42,961 bases of DNA, taken from assembly GCA_009773765.1 (NCBI GenBank), contig WTWZ01000020.1:1-42961 (forward strand). Reading direction: 5' to 3'. The notes beneath the pieces were generated by a model that had not been told where the DNA came from, ran no database searches, and worked only from the letters and a program-made list of their open reading frames with translations. Below are positions 9,318 to 17,139 of the stretch, one piece after another. Within the stretch, counting starts at the first letter, position 1. Each line of letters opens with the position of its first letter. The position numbers and the translations under genes are program-made. Source of the stretch: Prolixibacteraceae bacterium (lineage in GTDB: Bacteria; Bacteroidota; Bacteroidia; Bacteroidales; Prolixibacteraceae).

Positions 9318-9438
9318 TTTAAAGTTTAAAGTTTAAAGTAATAGCTTAAAAACGGGGAAAATGTTGCCACTTTCCCCGTTTGCATTTTAAGCCGCCAGTA
9401 AAATCCGGGTTTAAAAAAACTTTTAACTTTAAACCCGG
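9316..9438. terminator. Repeats and two terminator hairpins after xylA
   Basis: Three tandem TTTAAAG units (9316-9338) follow the xylA stop. Then come hairpin AACGGGGAAA/TTTCCCCGTT (9351-9360 with 9371-9380, followed by TGCATTTT) and hairpin CCGGGTTTAAA/TTTAAACCCGG (9405-9415 with 9428-9438). Both stems are perfect. Together they should stop xylA transcription and the convergent transcript of the small winged-helix gene. Confidence 0.75.
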
Positions 9439-9447
9439 GCTTTAAAC

Positions 9448-9621
9448 TTACTTTGGTTGCCAGTAACAAACCTTTGGAGATTCAATTTTGCCCTCCGATT
9501 TCAACGTTTTCATCACTTTGTCAACCGTACCTTTATCCATACCTGCTGCTTCGGCAATTTCGCCTGCTTTTAATGGTTTTCCGGCTGCCCTCATGGCTGC
9601 CAGTACTTTTTCTGCACTCAT
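9448..9621 (-). CDS. Small winged-helix DNA-binding protein
   Basis: A 57-residue frame: MSAEKVLAAMRAAGKPLKAG, then EIAEAAGMDKGTVDKVMKTL and KSEGKIESPKVCYWQPK. The pattern helix - GEIAEAAGMDKGTVDKVMKTLKSEGKI - beta wing is a minimal winged helix of MarR/DprA-C type. Short stand-alone proteins like this are common in Bacteroidota and little characterised. A purine-rich AAGGTAAA precedes the ATG. The gene starts 19 bp after the upstream superoxide dismutase stop on the same strand, so the two are probably co-transcribed. A role as an oxidative-stress regulator is only a suggestion from position. Confidence 0.78.
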   Translation of the reverse strand: MSAEKVLAAMRAAGKPLKAGEIAEAAGMDKGTVDKVMKTLKSEGKIESPKVCYWQPK

Positions 9622-9640
9622 TTTACCTTGTTTTAATTAA

Positions 9641-10225
9641 TTAATTTTCCGAAAATCGTTCCGAAATTACTTTCCAATTCACAATTTTCCAAAAATCCCC
9701 GATATATTTTGGGCGTAAATTTTTCTTATCGATGTAATAAGCGTGTTCCCAAACATCGCAGGTAAGGATTGGTTTTTTACCATCACGCAACGGATTTCCG
9801 GCGTTGCTGGTTTGTAAAATTTCCAGGTTTCCTTCCTTATTTTTAACCAACCATGCCCAGCCCGACCCAAACAAAGTTGCAGCAGCTTGGGTAAACTCTT
9901 CTTTAAACTTCTCGAAAGAGCCAAATTTAGCTTCAATTGCAGCTTTCAGTTCATCTTTTGGTTCCTGGCATCCCTCAGCAGCAAGCTGCATAAAATAAAA
10001 AGTGTGGTTCCAAACCTGTGCGCCATTGTTAAAAATTCCGCCATCGGCCAGCATAATAATCTCTTCCAGTGTTGCATTTTCAAATGCAGTGCCGACAATC
10101 AGGTTATTTACGTTATTTACATAAGCCTGATGGTGTTTCCCGTAATGAAATTCAATGGTTTTTTCACTTAGGTACGGTTCCAGGGCATTGTTTGCATAGG
10201 GTAACATTGGTAATTCGAATGCCAT
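9641..10225 (-). CDS. sodB: Superoxide dismutase, Fe-type signature
   Basis: Dismutes superoxide in the cytoplasm. Counting from the chosen ATG at 10225 (MAFELPMLPYANNALEPYLS; 194 aa), the metal ligands are His27, His74 (VWNHTFYF), Asp157 and His161 (DVWEHAYY). Two residues point to iron: Gln70, four before the second His ligand (AQVWNH), and Ala142 in TSNAGNP where Mn enzymes carry Gln. The open frame continues 10 codons upstream, but the N-terminus of the family starts at MAFELP. The winged-helix gene follows by 19 bp. A second, Mn-type enzyme is encoded 300 bp upstream on the same strand. Confidence 0.95.
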   Translation of the reverse strand: MAFELPMLPYANNALEPYLSEKTIEFHYGKHHQAYVNNVNNLIVGTAFENATLEEIIMLADGGIFNNGAQVWNHTFYFMQLAAEGCQEPKDELKAAIEAKFGSFEKFKEEFTQAAATLFGSGWAWLVKNKEGNLEILQTSNAGNPLRDGKKPILTCDVWEHAYYIDKKNLRPKYIGDFWKIVNWKVISERFSEN

Positions 10226-10502
10226 AATTTTCAAATTTAAAGGTGGATAATCCAATTTTTTGATTTTTGATTAAAGCTAAAACTTTTTGAGTTGAAAAAG
10301 GAATAATATCATCCTTAATTTGAAAAGAGATTCAAGAAAATAAAGAAAGTTAGAAACAAATAATAAGGAATCAGAAATCAGAAAATAAAAAAAACCTGCT
10401 CTGAAATCACTTTCTTATTCCTTATTTCTTATTCGATATTTTAGGTTTTATCTATAATGATCATTCTGATAAACATAATACTATACAGCAAAGCAAATAA
10501 AA
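10226..10502. other. Non-coding gap between the two sod genes
   Basis: About 280 bp of AT-rich DNA with repeated TCAGAAATCAGAAAATAA-like stretches. It holds no coding sequence or stable RNA I can recognise. It must contain the sodB promoter; the best candidate is TAGCTTTA (7 of 8 to TAnnTTTG) about 45-55 bp before the ATG at 10225. Confidence 0.5.
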
Positions 10503-10524
10503 CCCCGGGGCCTCTGCCCCGGGG
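10503..10524 (-). terminator. Terminator after the Mn-type sod gene
   Basis: Nine-bp all-GC stem CCCCGGGGC/GCCCCGGGG with loop CTCT. On the minus strand it is followed by TTTTATTT, 18 bp past the stop codon at 10542. Confidence 0.85.
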
Positions 10525-10541
10525 AAAAAACCAAAAATCAA

Positions 10542-11141
10542 CTAACCTTTAAACCGACTGGCGACTTCATCCCAGTTGATGAGATTCCAGAATGCATTTA
10601 CATAATCCGGACGTCTGTTTTGGTAATTTAGATAGTACGCATGCTCCCACACATCAACCCCTAAAATCGGCGTACCCCGAACTTCCGCAACATCCATCAG
10701 CGGATTATCCTGATTGGGCGTTGATGAAACCGCCAGTTTATTCTCTTGAAGAACCAACCACGCCCAACCAGAACCAAACCGCGTTACCGCAGCTTTGACA
10801 AAGGCTTCCTGAAAATTTTGCAAAGAACCAAATGAGTCGTTAATTGCACTGAGCAAAACTCCTTCAGGTTTTGGCGAACCTCCCGGCGCCATCACTTCCC
10901 AATACAAGTTGTGGTTATAAAAACCTCCCCCATTGTTTCTGACAGTTACAGGATGTGCTGAAACTCCTGCCATAATTTCTTCAATACTTTTACTCTCCAA
11001 TGTTGTTCCTGCTATTGCAGCATTTAAATTATTTGTGTATGCCGCGTGATGCTTAGTATGATGTATTTCCATCGTACGTGCATCAATATGAGGTTCCAGC
11101 GCTGTATAACCGTATCCTAATTTTGGTAATTCGAATGACAT
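10542..11141 (-). CDS. sodA: Superoxide dismutase, Mn-type signature
   Basis: Second superoxide dismutase, 199 aa. The metal ligands are His27, His77 (FYNHNLYW), Asp163 and His167 (DVWEHAYY). In contrast to its neighbour it has Gly73 four residues before His77 (GGGFYNH) and Gln144 in TPNQDNP. This is the swap of the active-site glutamine that marks Mn-type enzymes. The insert [11 protein letters not shown] before the second helix is also typical of Mn forms. It has its own consensus promoter and strong terminator, so it is regulated separately from sodB. Some Bacteroidota enzymes are cambialistic, so the metal used in vivo is a prediction. Confidence 0.94.
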   Translation of the reverse strand: MSFELPKLGYGYTALEPHIDARTMEIHHTKHHAAYTNNLNAAIAGTTLESKSIEEIMAGVSAHPVTVRNNGGGFYNHNLYWEVMAPGGSPKPEGVLLSAINDSFGSLQNFQEAFVKAAVTRFGSGWAWLVLQENKLAVSSTPNQDNPLMDVAEVRGTPILGVDVWEHAYYLNYQNRRPDYVNAFWNLINWDEVASRFKG

Positions 11142-11179
11142 ATTTTTTATTTAAGATATTTATGTATTTTATTCTTCAA

Positions 11180-11211
11180 CAAAAATACGCGCTATTTAGA
11201 ATTAATCCAAA
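11180..11211 (-). promoter_or_regulatory. Consensus promoter of the Mn-type sod gene
   Basis: On the minus strand a TTTG -33 box (11211-11208), exactly 20 bp of spacer, and TATTTTTG (11187-11180). This is the best full match in the window to the Bacteroidota primary-sigma promoter. Predicted start near 11174, leader about 33 nt. Confidence 0.75.
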
Positions 11212-11459
11212 TGTTTATCATTAAAAATAAATCGAAAACCTTTATCTAACATAGGTAAAGTTGATATTGCCAACAAGCAACCCTGTATTTTGAAAAACTT
11301 AATTTTTTGGCAATCCTTTCTTCAATGCTCAGGCAACAAATTTTAGAAAACAATAAATTAACATAAAATTTGTTTCTTTTATTTATCTCTCAAAACGGTT
11401 AAAACTGATGTAAAAAAGCCCCCTTTTAACCATCTAATCAACACATAGTTACTCTTTAA

Positions 11460-11489
11460 ATGCAAATAATCTTTAAAAATTATTTGCAT
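11460..11489. repeat. Perfect 11-bp inverted repeat
   Basis: ATGCAAATAAT (11460-11470), an 8-nt loop, and ATTATTTGCAT (11479-11489) in a 600-bp gene-free stretch. No U-tract follows on either strand, so it is more likely a protein-binding site or RNA hairpin than a terminator. Confidence 0.55.
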
Positions 11490-11599
11490 AGACAGCAACA
11501 GAAAGCTACATTTGGTATTATTAAAACGAGTTCTTTGAAGAGAAAAAATATTTCCGCATTGATTCAACATTTGGTAAACTCAACAGAAAAATTTAAACG

Positions 11600-11748
11600 G
11601 AGAAAGCTCTTTATGGTCGCTAAGACAGGCCTGGTAGTTCTGTCGAATGACGGAATGAGTCGCTAGACCGCTGGAAGTCCGATCGGCCGGGCACTCAAAT
11701 CCTGTATAATAGGGGTTTTCACAAACGGAATTGATGCGGATTTTTTTT
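11600..11748 (+). ncRNA. Possible structured RNA between sodA and leuS
   Basis: In an otherwise AT-rich 610-bp gap (11142-11753) this segment is clearly richer in GC and full of short complementary blocks. GGTC 11615-11618 can pair with GACC 11666-11669. Inside, CTGTC 11640-11644 can pair either with GACAG 11624-11628 or with GACGG 11649-11653 (loop GAAT), two exclusive hairpins. Further GC-rich blocks (CCGATCGG, GGCCGGGC) follow, and eight Ts stand at 11741-11748. It matches no riboswitch or RNA family I know, and the direction is uncertain. It may be a small RNA or debris of a lost element. Confidence 0.3.
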
Positions 11749-11753
11749 GCTTT

Positions 11754-14405
11754 TTAACCAATCACCATATTTATTATTCGTCCGGGTACGATTATTATTT
11801 TTCGAATCTGTTTTTCTTCAAGCCATTTAGCCGTTCTTTCATCGGCCAAAACCGCCCTTTCCATTTCGGGAATTTGTAAATTGAGGGGAAGTTCCTTCAT
11901 AAACCTTGTTTTCCCGTTAAACGAAACCGGGTATTCAAAAGTGTTTTCCACTAAAAGGCCTTTGTCAACATTGGGCCAGTTTTCGTATGCCAAAGTTTGT
12001 TTATGCCCGTAAAATTCCCAGAACTCCTCCGCCACGTGCGGAGCAAAGGGCGCCAGAATTTTAGCAAAAGTTTCTGCCGTGTTTTTAGAAACTTTTCCTT
12101 TTTTTATGACAAGGTTATTAAAAATCATCAGTGCGGAAATACTGGTATTAAATTTCAGGTGCTCGATGTCAAATTCCACTTTCTGAATGGTTTGATGGAG
12201 CAATTTTGCAATTTCTTTATCTTCAGTTTCTTCAACAATATTTGTTGTATCGGCAAAGAACCGGTATGCACGGGCCAGAAAATTGAAAACACCTTTCACA
12301 CCTTTTTCAGCCCAGGGTTTGCGTTCGTCAAGCGGCCCCATAAACATTTCGTAAAGGCGCAGCGAATCGGCCCCGTATTTTTGAATTACATCATCAGGAT
12401 TGACAACGTTTTTCAATGATTTAGACATTTTTGCCACAATCTGTTTCAGCTCCCCGCCTGTTTCGGCATGAAAATATTTTCCACCTTTTTCTTCAACCAA
12501 ATCCGAAGATACTTTTGAACCATTCGCTGCCTCGTATGCAAATGCAAGTATCATTCCCTGGTTAAACAGTTTTTGAAATGGTTCGTCGGTTGAAACTATT
12601 CCCAAATCGAACAAAACCTTGTGCCAGAAACGTGAATAAAGCAAGTGAAGAACAGCATGTTCCGCGCCACCAACATACAAATCGACCGGCATCCAGTACT
12701 GCTCTTTTTTTACATCAAAAATACCTTTTTCATTTAACGGGTCGATGTAACGCAAATAATACCAGCAAGAACCCGCCCACTGCGGCATTGTATTGGTTTC
12801 GCGACGGCCTTTTCTTCCATTTTTGTCGGTAACAATCAACCATTCCTCGGCATTCACCAGGGGAGATTCGCCACTTTCGCCCGGTGTATATTTTTCAAGA
12901 GCAGGCAATTCCAAAGGCAGATTTTCATCTTCCACCAAAGTAACTTCACCATCTTCCCAGTGAATTACCGGAAAAGGTTCGCCCCAGTAACGCTGGCGGC
13001 TAAACAGCCAGTCGCGGAGTTTATAGTTGGTGGTTGCCCTGCCTATATTTTTCGATTCAAGCCATTCTACTGTCTTTTTAATTCCTTCGGCTTTGTTTAA
13101 ACCGTTAATTTTCAAACCGGTTTCATCGCTTGCTGAATTAATATAAACTCCATCTTCGTACCAGCATTTGTTTCCGGCCAGAATTTCTTCCCTGCCTTCC
13201 ACCTCTTTCGGGTCGAGGATGCAAATGATTGGTATGTTAAATTGTTTGGCAAATTCAAAGTCGCGGGTGTCATGCGCCGGAACGGCCATAATTGCGCCGG
13301 TTCCGTAACCCATTAATACATAGTCGGCTACCCAGATTGGGATGGGTTGGTTGTTGACAGGATTAATTGCATACCGGCCTGTAAAAACCCCGGTTTTTTC
13401 CTTAGCCAAATCGGTGCGGTCCAAATCTGATTTTAATGCCGAAGCGGTCTGGTATTTTTCAACTGCTTCTTTTTGATCTTCAGTTACAATGGCATTAACC
13501 AATTTGTGTTCGGGAGCAATTACCATGTAAGTTGCGCCAAACAAAGTATCGGGACGGGTGGTGTAAACCCTCAGTTTTTCGTTCAGCCCTTCAACTTCAA
13601 AATCAACATCCGCGCCGGTAGATTTGCCAATCCAGTTGCGCTGCATATCTTTTATGCCTGTTGGCCAGTCAAGTCCGTCCAATCCATCCAGCAGTCTTTC
13701 AGAGTAATGAGGTATTCTCAGCAACCACTGTTTCAGATTTTTACGAATTACCTGGTTACCGCATTTTTCGTGCGCACCGTCGGTTAAAACTTCTTCGTTG
13801 GCGCAAACCGTTTTGCACGATTCGCACCACCAAACCTGCGCATTATCGTAATAGGCCAAACGCTTTTGACTGATATATTTATTGATTGCTTCTTTACCTT
13901 CAGCTATAATTTCTTCAGGAACCGGAAGTTCCGAAATTGGCCTGCCTTTTTGTTGTTCGTGGTCGAACCAGGTATTATAAAGTTGTTTAAAAATCCATTG
14001 GGTCCATTTGAAATACCTGGGGTCGGTGGTGTTAATTTCTCGGTCCCAATCGTAACTCAAACCGATTGCTTTAATCTGACGACGGAAATTATCGCAGTTC
14101 TTTTGCGTTGTAGTTGCCGGGTGGGTCCCGGTTTGCATGGCATATTGTTCAGCAGGCAATCCAAATGCATCGTACCCCATCGGGTGCAATACGTTAAAAC
14201 CTTTCATCCGTTTGTAGCGGCTTAATATATCGGTTGCGGTGTAACCTTCCGGGTGCCCAACATGCAACCCTGCCCCCGACGGATAAGGAAACATGTCGAG
14301 GATGTAATATTTTGATTTCGAGAAATCGTCGATGGTTTTAAACGTCTTGTTTTCTTCCCAGTATTTTTGCCATTTGGGCTCTATTTCGGTGAAATTGTAA
14401 TCCAT
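11754..14405 (-). CDS. leuS: Leucyl-tRNA synthetase
   Basis: Charges tRNA-Leu with leucine. Class I synthetase of 883 residues. The HIGH motif appears as HVGH (48-51), the zinc-binding module has Cys194, Cys197, Cys201 and Cys215, the CP1 editing domain has TTRPDTLFG (282-290) and [14 protein letters not shown] (373-386), the tryptophan-rich [14 protein letters not shown] is present, and the KMSKS loop is at 659-663, followed by the anticodon-binding and C-terminal domains. The start [16 protein letters not shown] is standard. The gene has its own promoter box at 14451-14444 and diverges from a decayed yjgR-like gene. Confidence 0.98.
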   Translation of the reverse strand: MDYNFTEIEPKWQKYWEENKTFKTIDDFSKSKYYILDMFPYPSGAGLHVGHPEGYTATDILSRYKRMKGFNVLHPMGYDAFGLPAEQYAMQTGTHPATTTQKNCDNFRRQIKAIGLSYDWDREINTTDPRYFKWTQWIFKQLYNTWFDHEQQKGRPISELPVPEEIIAEGKEAINKYISQKRLAYYDNAQVWWCESCKTVCANEEVLTDGAHEKCGNQVIRKNLKQWLLRIPHYSERLLDGLDGLDWPTGIKDMQRNWIGKSTGADVDFEVEGLNEKLRVYTTRPDTLFGATYMVIAPEHKLVNAIVTEDQKEAVEKYQTASALKSDLDRTDLAKEKTGVFTGRYAINPVNNQPIPIWVADYVLMGYGTGAIMAVPAHDTRDFEFAKQFNIPIICILDPKEVEGREEILAGNKCWYEDGVYINSASDETGLKINGLNKAEGIKKTVEWLESKNIGRATTNYKLRDWLFSRQRYWGEPFPVIHWEDGEVTLVEDENLPLELPALEKYTPGESGESPLVNAEEWLIVTDKNGRKGRRETNTMPQWAGSCWYYLRYIDPLNEKGIFDVKKEQYWMPVDLYVGGAEHAVLHLLYSRFWHKVLFDLGIVSTDEPFQKLFNQGMILAFAYEAANGSKVSSDLVEEKGGKYFHAETGGELKQIVAKMSKSLKNVVNPDDVIQKYGADSLRLYEMFMGPLDERKPWAEKGVKGVFNFLARAYRFFADTTNIVEETEDKEIAKLLHQTIQKVEFDIEHLKFNTSISALMIFNNLVIKKGKVSKNTAETFAKILAPFAPHVAEEFWEFYGHKQTLAYENWPNVDKGLLVENTFEYPVSFNGKTRFMKELPLNLQIPEMERAVLADERTAKWLEEKQIRKIIIVPGRIINMVIG

Positions 14406-14443
14406 TTTTTCTGAATTGAATGAGATTCTGATTTTTAAAGGCG

Positions 14444-14451
14444 CAAAGATA
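14444..14451 (-). promoter_or_regulatory. -7 box (TATCTTTG) of leuS
   Basis: Exact TAnnTTTG match on the minus strand, giving a leader of about 30 nt before the ATG at 14405. No clear TTTG box at the expected upstream distance. Confidence 0.6.
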
Positions 14452-14504
14452 GAAAAATGATTTATGCAATTGATTTTTAAAAAATCCGTTCAACCGAAAT
14501 AATT

Positions 14505-14512
14505 TAAATTTG
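14505..14512 (+). promoter_or_regulatory. -7 box (TAAATTTG) of the lost yjgR-like gene
   Basis: TAnnTTTG match on the plus strand, 15 bp before an ATG at 14528 that now opens only ATG AAA TAG. It looks like the surviving promoter of the gene whose tail follows. Confidence 0.45.
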
Positions 14513-14527
14513 TAGTTTTAACAGATT

Positions 14528-14865
14528 ATGAAATAGGGCAGATTCTGAAATCGTTGAATCTTGGCAAAAAATATAATGTTGAAATAGACCGCGAAAGTGC
14601 GTACGAAATTTTACAGGAGAAAATAGCCGGGACAAACCGAAGGAAGGAATCACCGGATGAAGATTCCGGTTCTTTACGCCATGCCAACGATTACGAAAGA
14701 CCCGCGCCCAGGGAAAGAGAAGAAGAATCGAGTTTCGAGAAAATAATAAAAAGTCCGGTTACCAAGTCGATTGCAGTTGAAATCACCCGCGGAATTCTGG
14801 GTGTTTTGGGTTTACGGAGCAAGAAGGTCTTCGACGAGGAAGTACAGGTAAGGAATACAACCTGA
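14528..14865 (+). pseudogene. yjgR-like (DUF853, HerA-type ATPase) gene with its body deleted
   Basis: The frame ending at 14865 encodes only the C-terminal tail of a YjgR/DUF853 ATPase: KKYNVEIDRESAYEILQEKI near the start, a charged linker, then EKIIKSPVTKSIAVEITRGI and LGVLGL, the conserved end of the family. The P-loop and the whole ATPase core are absent. In this frame there is no ATG before 14554 (only TTG) and the frame opens after a stop at 14500. A promoter-like TAAATTTG and an ATG at 14528 sit directly upstream, as if a deletion joined the first codons to the last 110. I therefore read it as the two ends of one gene. A second degraded copy of the tail lies at 16474-16570. Confidence 0.65.
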
Positions 14866-14970
14866 CTATTGTCTTTCAAAAACATAAAGATTCTGAAATG
14901 ATAAAAAAGTATGATAACTTCATGTTTTCAACTTGTTGGACGGCATTAGAACAGACACAATAACACAGAT

Positions 14971-15843
14971 ATGAAATTTGGAAGAACAATGAAACTATTC
15001 TTGATTGATGGAGATACAAACGGGAGACTGACCTGTGAATTGTCAAATTGGACTGGTAAGGCATATAAACTTCCACGCAACTTGATTAGAATTTGCACGA
15101 ATAGACCAGAAATACAGACAACTGGAGTTTATATGTTGCTAAATAAGAGTACAGATTTGTCTATAAAAGGACAATTATACATCGGCGAGGCGGAAAATAT
15201 TTTTAATCGACTTACGCAGCATGTAAAAGAAAAAGATTTTTGGAATGAGGCAATTGTATTTATTAGCAAGGACGATAACTTAAATAAAGCACACATAAAA
15301 TATTTGGAAAACAGACTTCATGATATTGCTTGGTCTGCAAACCGATACGAATTGATTAATAATCAAAAACCTACCCAATCGAGTATTTCTGAGTCTGATA
15401 AATCAGAAATGGAAGAGTTTCTATCAAATATTTTGACTTTGGTAAGTACTCTTGGATACAATGCATTTGAGCAAATTAGACAAGCTGATACTAAAGTGCA
15501 ACCTGATAAAGAGGAAGATTTATTTTATATTTCTGCGACAAGAGGAGCAAATGGAATAGGAAAAACTACAAGCGAGGGTTTTGTAGTTTTTGAAAATTTG
15601 CAAGTTGCTGACCCAATAACTAATTCTTATCCTAAGACAATGCAAAAACTTCGGGATACTTTGATTTCAGAAGGTGTGATTGTTAAAGAAAATGACAATC
15701 TGATAATGAAACGAGATTATTTATTTAGTAGCTCATCATCTGCTGCAATGATAATAATGGGCAGGAGTGCAAACGGATTGACTGAATGGAAAATGAAATC
15801 TGGAAAAACATTACAAGATTTTGAATCAGGAGAAAATAATTAG
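14971..15843 (+). CDS. GIY-YIG nuclease-domain protein with DUF4357
   Basis: A 290-residue protein with two recognisable parts. Residues 50-120 form a GIY-YIG endonuclease module: TGVYMLL (GIY strand), LYIGEAENIFNRLTQH (YIG strand, Arg80, His84) and the metal-binding Glu113 in YLENRL, so the active site looks intact. Residues 250-285 (SSSAAMIIMGRSANGLTEWK, then KSGKTLQDFE) are a DUF4357 domain. Such proteins are widespread on bacterial accessory DNA and the substrate is not known to me; a DNA-restriction or defence role is a guess. A second ATG at 14989 (MKLFLIDG) may be the true start. Codon usage looks more AT-rich than in the neighbouring housekeeping genes. Confidence 0.85.
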   Translation: MKFGRTMKLFLIDGDTNGRLTCELSNWTGKAYKLPRNLIRICTNRPEIQTTGVYMLLNKSTDLSIKGQLYIGEAENIFNRLTQHVKEKDFWNEAIVFISKDDNLNKAHIKYLENRLHDIAWSANRYELINNQKPTQSSISESDKSEMEEFLSNILTLVSTLGYNAFEQIRQADTKVQPDKEEDLFYISATRGANGIGKTTSEGFVVFENLQVADPITNSYPKTMQKLRDTLISEGVIVKENDNLIMKRDYLFSSSSSAAMIIMGRSANGLTEWKMKSGKTLQDFESGENN

Positions 15844-15912
15844 CAATTGCATCGCATTAACCAAATATCCCCTTTAATTGTTTACCTGATATTGAAACAT
15901 ATCAGTACAACC

Positions 15913-16476
15913 ATGGAATACAAAAAGCAATTGTCGCCCGAACAACGAAAAGAGTTAATCAGCGGTTTAAAAACCCGTTTTGAAAAAAACAAAAACCGTC
16001 ACAAGGATTTGGAATGGTCTCTAGTACAAACAAAACTGGAAACCAACATCGAAAATCTTTGGTCGCTGAACGAAATGGAAAGAACCGGTGGCGAACCCGA
16101 TGTTGTTGGTTTTGAAGAATCAACCGATGAATACTTGTTTTACGATTGCTCTGCTGAAAGCCCAAAAGCCCGCAGAAGTGTTTGTTACGACCGGGCAGCG
16201 CTGGAGTCGAGAAAAGAATTCAAACCTGAAAACAGCGCAAAGGAAATGGCATCTGAAATGGGAATTGAGCTTTTAACCGAAGAACAGTACCGGAATTTGC
16301 AAAAACTGGGAAATTTCGATACAAAAACTTCAAGCTGGATAATAACACCCCCCGAAATCAGAAAGCTTGGCGGCGCCCTTTTTTGCGACCGTCGCTACAA
16401 TACTGTTTTTGTGTATCACAACGGGGCCGAATCGTACTATGCTGCGCGGGGATTCCGGGGATGGATCAAGGTCTGA
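15913..16476 (+). CDS. DUF4256 family protein
   Basis: A 187-residue cytoplasmic protein of the DUF4256 family, of unknown function. Recognisable stretches are LSPEQRKELISGLKTRFEKN at the start, GGEPDVVGFE and FYDCSAESPKARRSVCYDR in the middle, and GGALFCDRRYNTVFVYHNGA near the end. The open frame runs 22 codons further upstream to a non-ATG start; the ATG at 15913 gives the family N-terminus MEYKKQLSPEQRKEL. It lies 69 bp after the GIY-YIG gene on the same strand. Its 3' end runs directly into a degraded repeat of the yjgR tail. Confidence 0.82.
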   Translation: MEYKKQLSPEQRKELISGLKTRFEKNKNRHKDLEWSLVQTKLETNIENLWSLNEMERTGGEPDVVGFEESTDEYLFYDCSAESPKARRSVCYDRAALESRKEFKPENSAKEMASEMGIELLTEEQYRNLQKLGNFDTKTSSWIITPPEIRKLGGALFCDRRYNTVFVYHNGAESYYAARGFRGWIKV

Positions 16477-16570
16477 TTGCTATTGAAATCACTTGCGATT
16501 TTTCGGGTGCGCATGGACAGCGAACTACTGCAAAGAGGACGTCTTCAACGAGGAGGTACAGGTTTTAAAA
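16474..16570 (+). repeat. Degraded second copy of the yjgR-like tail
   Basis: This stretch resembles 14769-14858. GATTGCTATTGAAATCAC corresponds to GATTGCAGTTGAAATCAC, and GTCTTCAACGAGGAGGTACA to GTCTTCGACGAGGAAGTACA. Translated piecewise it gives IAIEIT and VFNEEVQV against IAVEIT and VFDEEVQV of the first copy. The middle is scrambled and out of frame. Two copies of the same gene end now flank the GIY-YIG and DUF4256 genes. Confidence 0.5.
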
Positions 16571-16623
16571 AATCATATCATACCGAAATTTATACTCTGC
16601 TTTTAAACCACTTTGTTTTTTTA

Positions 16624-16631
16624 TAACTTTG
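16624..16631 (+). promoter_or_regulatory. -7 box (TAACTTTG) of the first antitoxin
   Basis: Exact TAnnTTTG match 13 bp before the antitoxin ATG at 16645, implying a leader of about 8 nt. Confidence 0.5.
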
Positions 16632-16644
16632 AAAAAAAGATAAA

Positions 16645-16893
16645 ATGACTTCATCTGAATTAAAATTAAAAATATTTCGTCAGGTTGATTCAATGGAAAA
16701 GAGTCGATTAGAGGAGTTGTACGGGGTGTTTCTGAATTATATTAATGGGCAAAAAGATTTAGAAGATTGGACGAAGTTAACAACTGAGCAGCAACAGGGT
16801 ATAATTGACGCTGTTGAAGAAATCGAATCGGGGAAAGGGATACCACATGAAACTGTTATGACTAATATTCGCAGAAAATTTTCGCATGCATAA
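16645..16893 (+). CDS. Type II antitoxin (partner of a RelE/ParE toxin)
   Basis: An 82-residue acidic, helical protein: ELKLKIFRQVDSMEKSRLEE, then LYGVFLNYINGQKDLEDWTK, and an end rich in Glu/Ile followed by the basic tail IRRKFSHA. The size and layout, especially QQQGIIDAVEEIESGKGIPH near the C-terminus, match a Bacteroidota antitoxin family found directly before RelE/ParE toxins. Antitoxins of this kind bind and neutralise the toxin and often repress their own operon. The downstream toxin overlaps it by 8 bp but is internally deleted, so this gene appears to be an orphan. Confidence 0.8.
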   Translation: MTSSELKLKIFRQVDSMEKSRLEELYGVFLNYINGQKDLEDWTKLTTEQQQGIIDAVEEIESGKGIPHETVMTNIRRKFSHA

Positions 16894-16992
16894 AAAACTT
16901 ATTTGGTCGCCTTTAGCTGAAAAGGATTTCTTACTAATATTTTAAGAATTTACGATACCAGACAAGATCCCGGAAAATTAAAATTTGCATAA
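16886..16992 (+). pseudogene. RelE/ParE toxin reduced to its two ends
   Basis: The ATG at 16886 lies inside the antitoxin end (8-bp overlap, normal for such operons) and gives MHKKLIWSPLAEKDF, the toxin N-terminus, before a TAA at 16943. In another frame, 16936-16992 encodes NILRIYDTRQDPGKLKF plus Ala and a stop, the toxin C-terminus. The roughly 60 codons between, including the catalytic core, are missing and the join is out of frame. No active toxin can be made. Confidence 0.85.
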
Positions 16993-17017
16993 TTCCATCG
17001 CTAACCTAGCGTACAAT

Positions 17018-17128
17018 TCAAAAGAATTAAAGGATTTTGAAAAAGGTTGAAAGACTAAATTTTACCAAACTATTCTTCAATGGAATGAAGGACGATCGGA
17101 GCAAGTAAAAATAGTTGATTATCGTTAA
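17018..17128 (+). pseudogene. HigB toxin remnant
   Basis: Directly before higA, the frame ending at 17128 gives WNEGRSEQVKIVDYR, the C-terminus of HigB toxins (consensus FxWxxGxAxxVEIVDYH). Just upstream, SKELKDFEKG followed by a stop at 17048-17050 looks like a HigB N-terminal stretch. The whole middle of the roughly 92-residue toxin, with its catalytic strands, is absent. The N-terminal assignment is weaker than the C-terminal one. Confidence 0.7.
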
Positions 17129-17139
17129 TTAATTGAGAT

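Noticed and set aside
9453-9644. Plus-strand frame of 63 codons overlapping the small winged-helix gene
   Set aside because: The opposite strand encodes a coherent winged-helix protein with a good ribosome site; this frame has no family resemblance and low complexity.
11379-11666. Two short frames on opposite strands, both starting MQIIFK-like
   Set aside because: Their shared start is produced by the 11-bp inverted repeat; neither has a domain.
11611-11710. tRNA or RNase P-like pattern in the GC-rich island
   Set aside because: No cloverleaf can be drawn with a proper acceptor stem and T-arm, and the conserved RNase P or SRP blocks are absent.
15847-15912. Upstream extension of the DUF4256 gene
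   Set aside because: It uses a non-ATG start; the ATG at 15913 gives the known family N-terminus.
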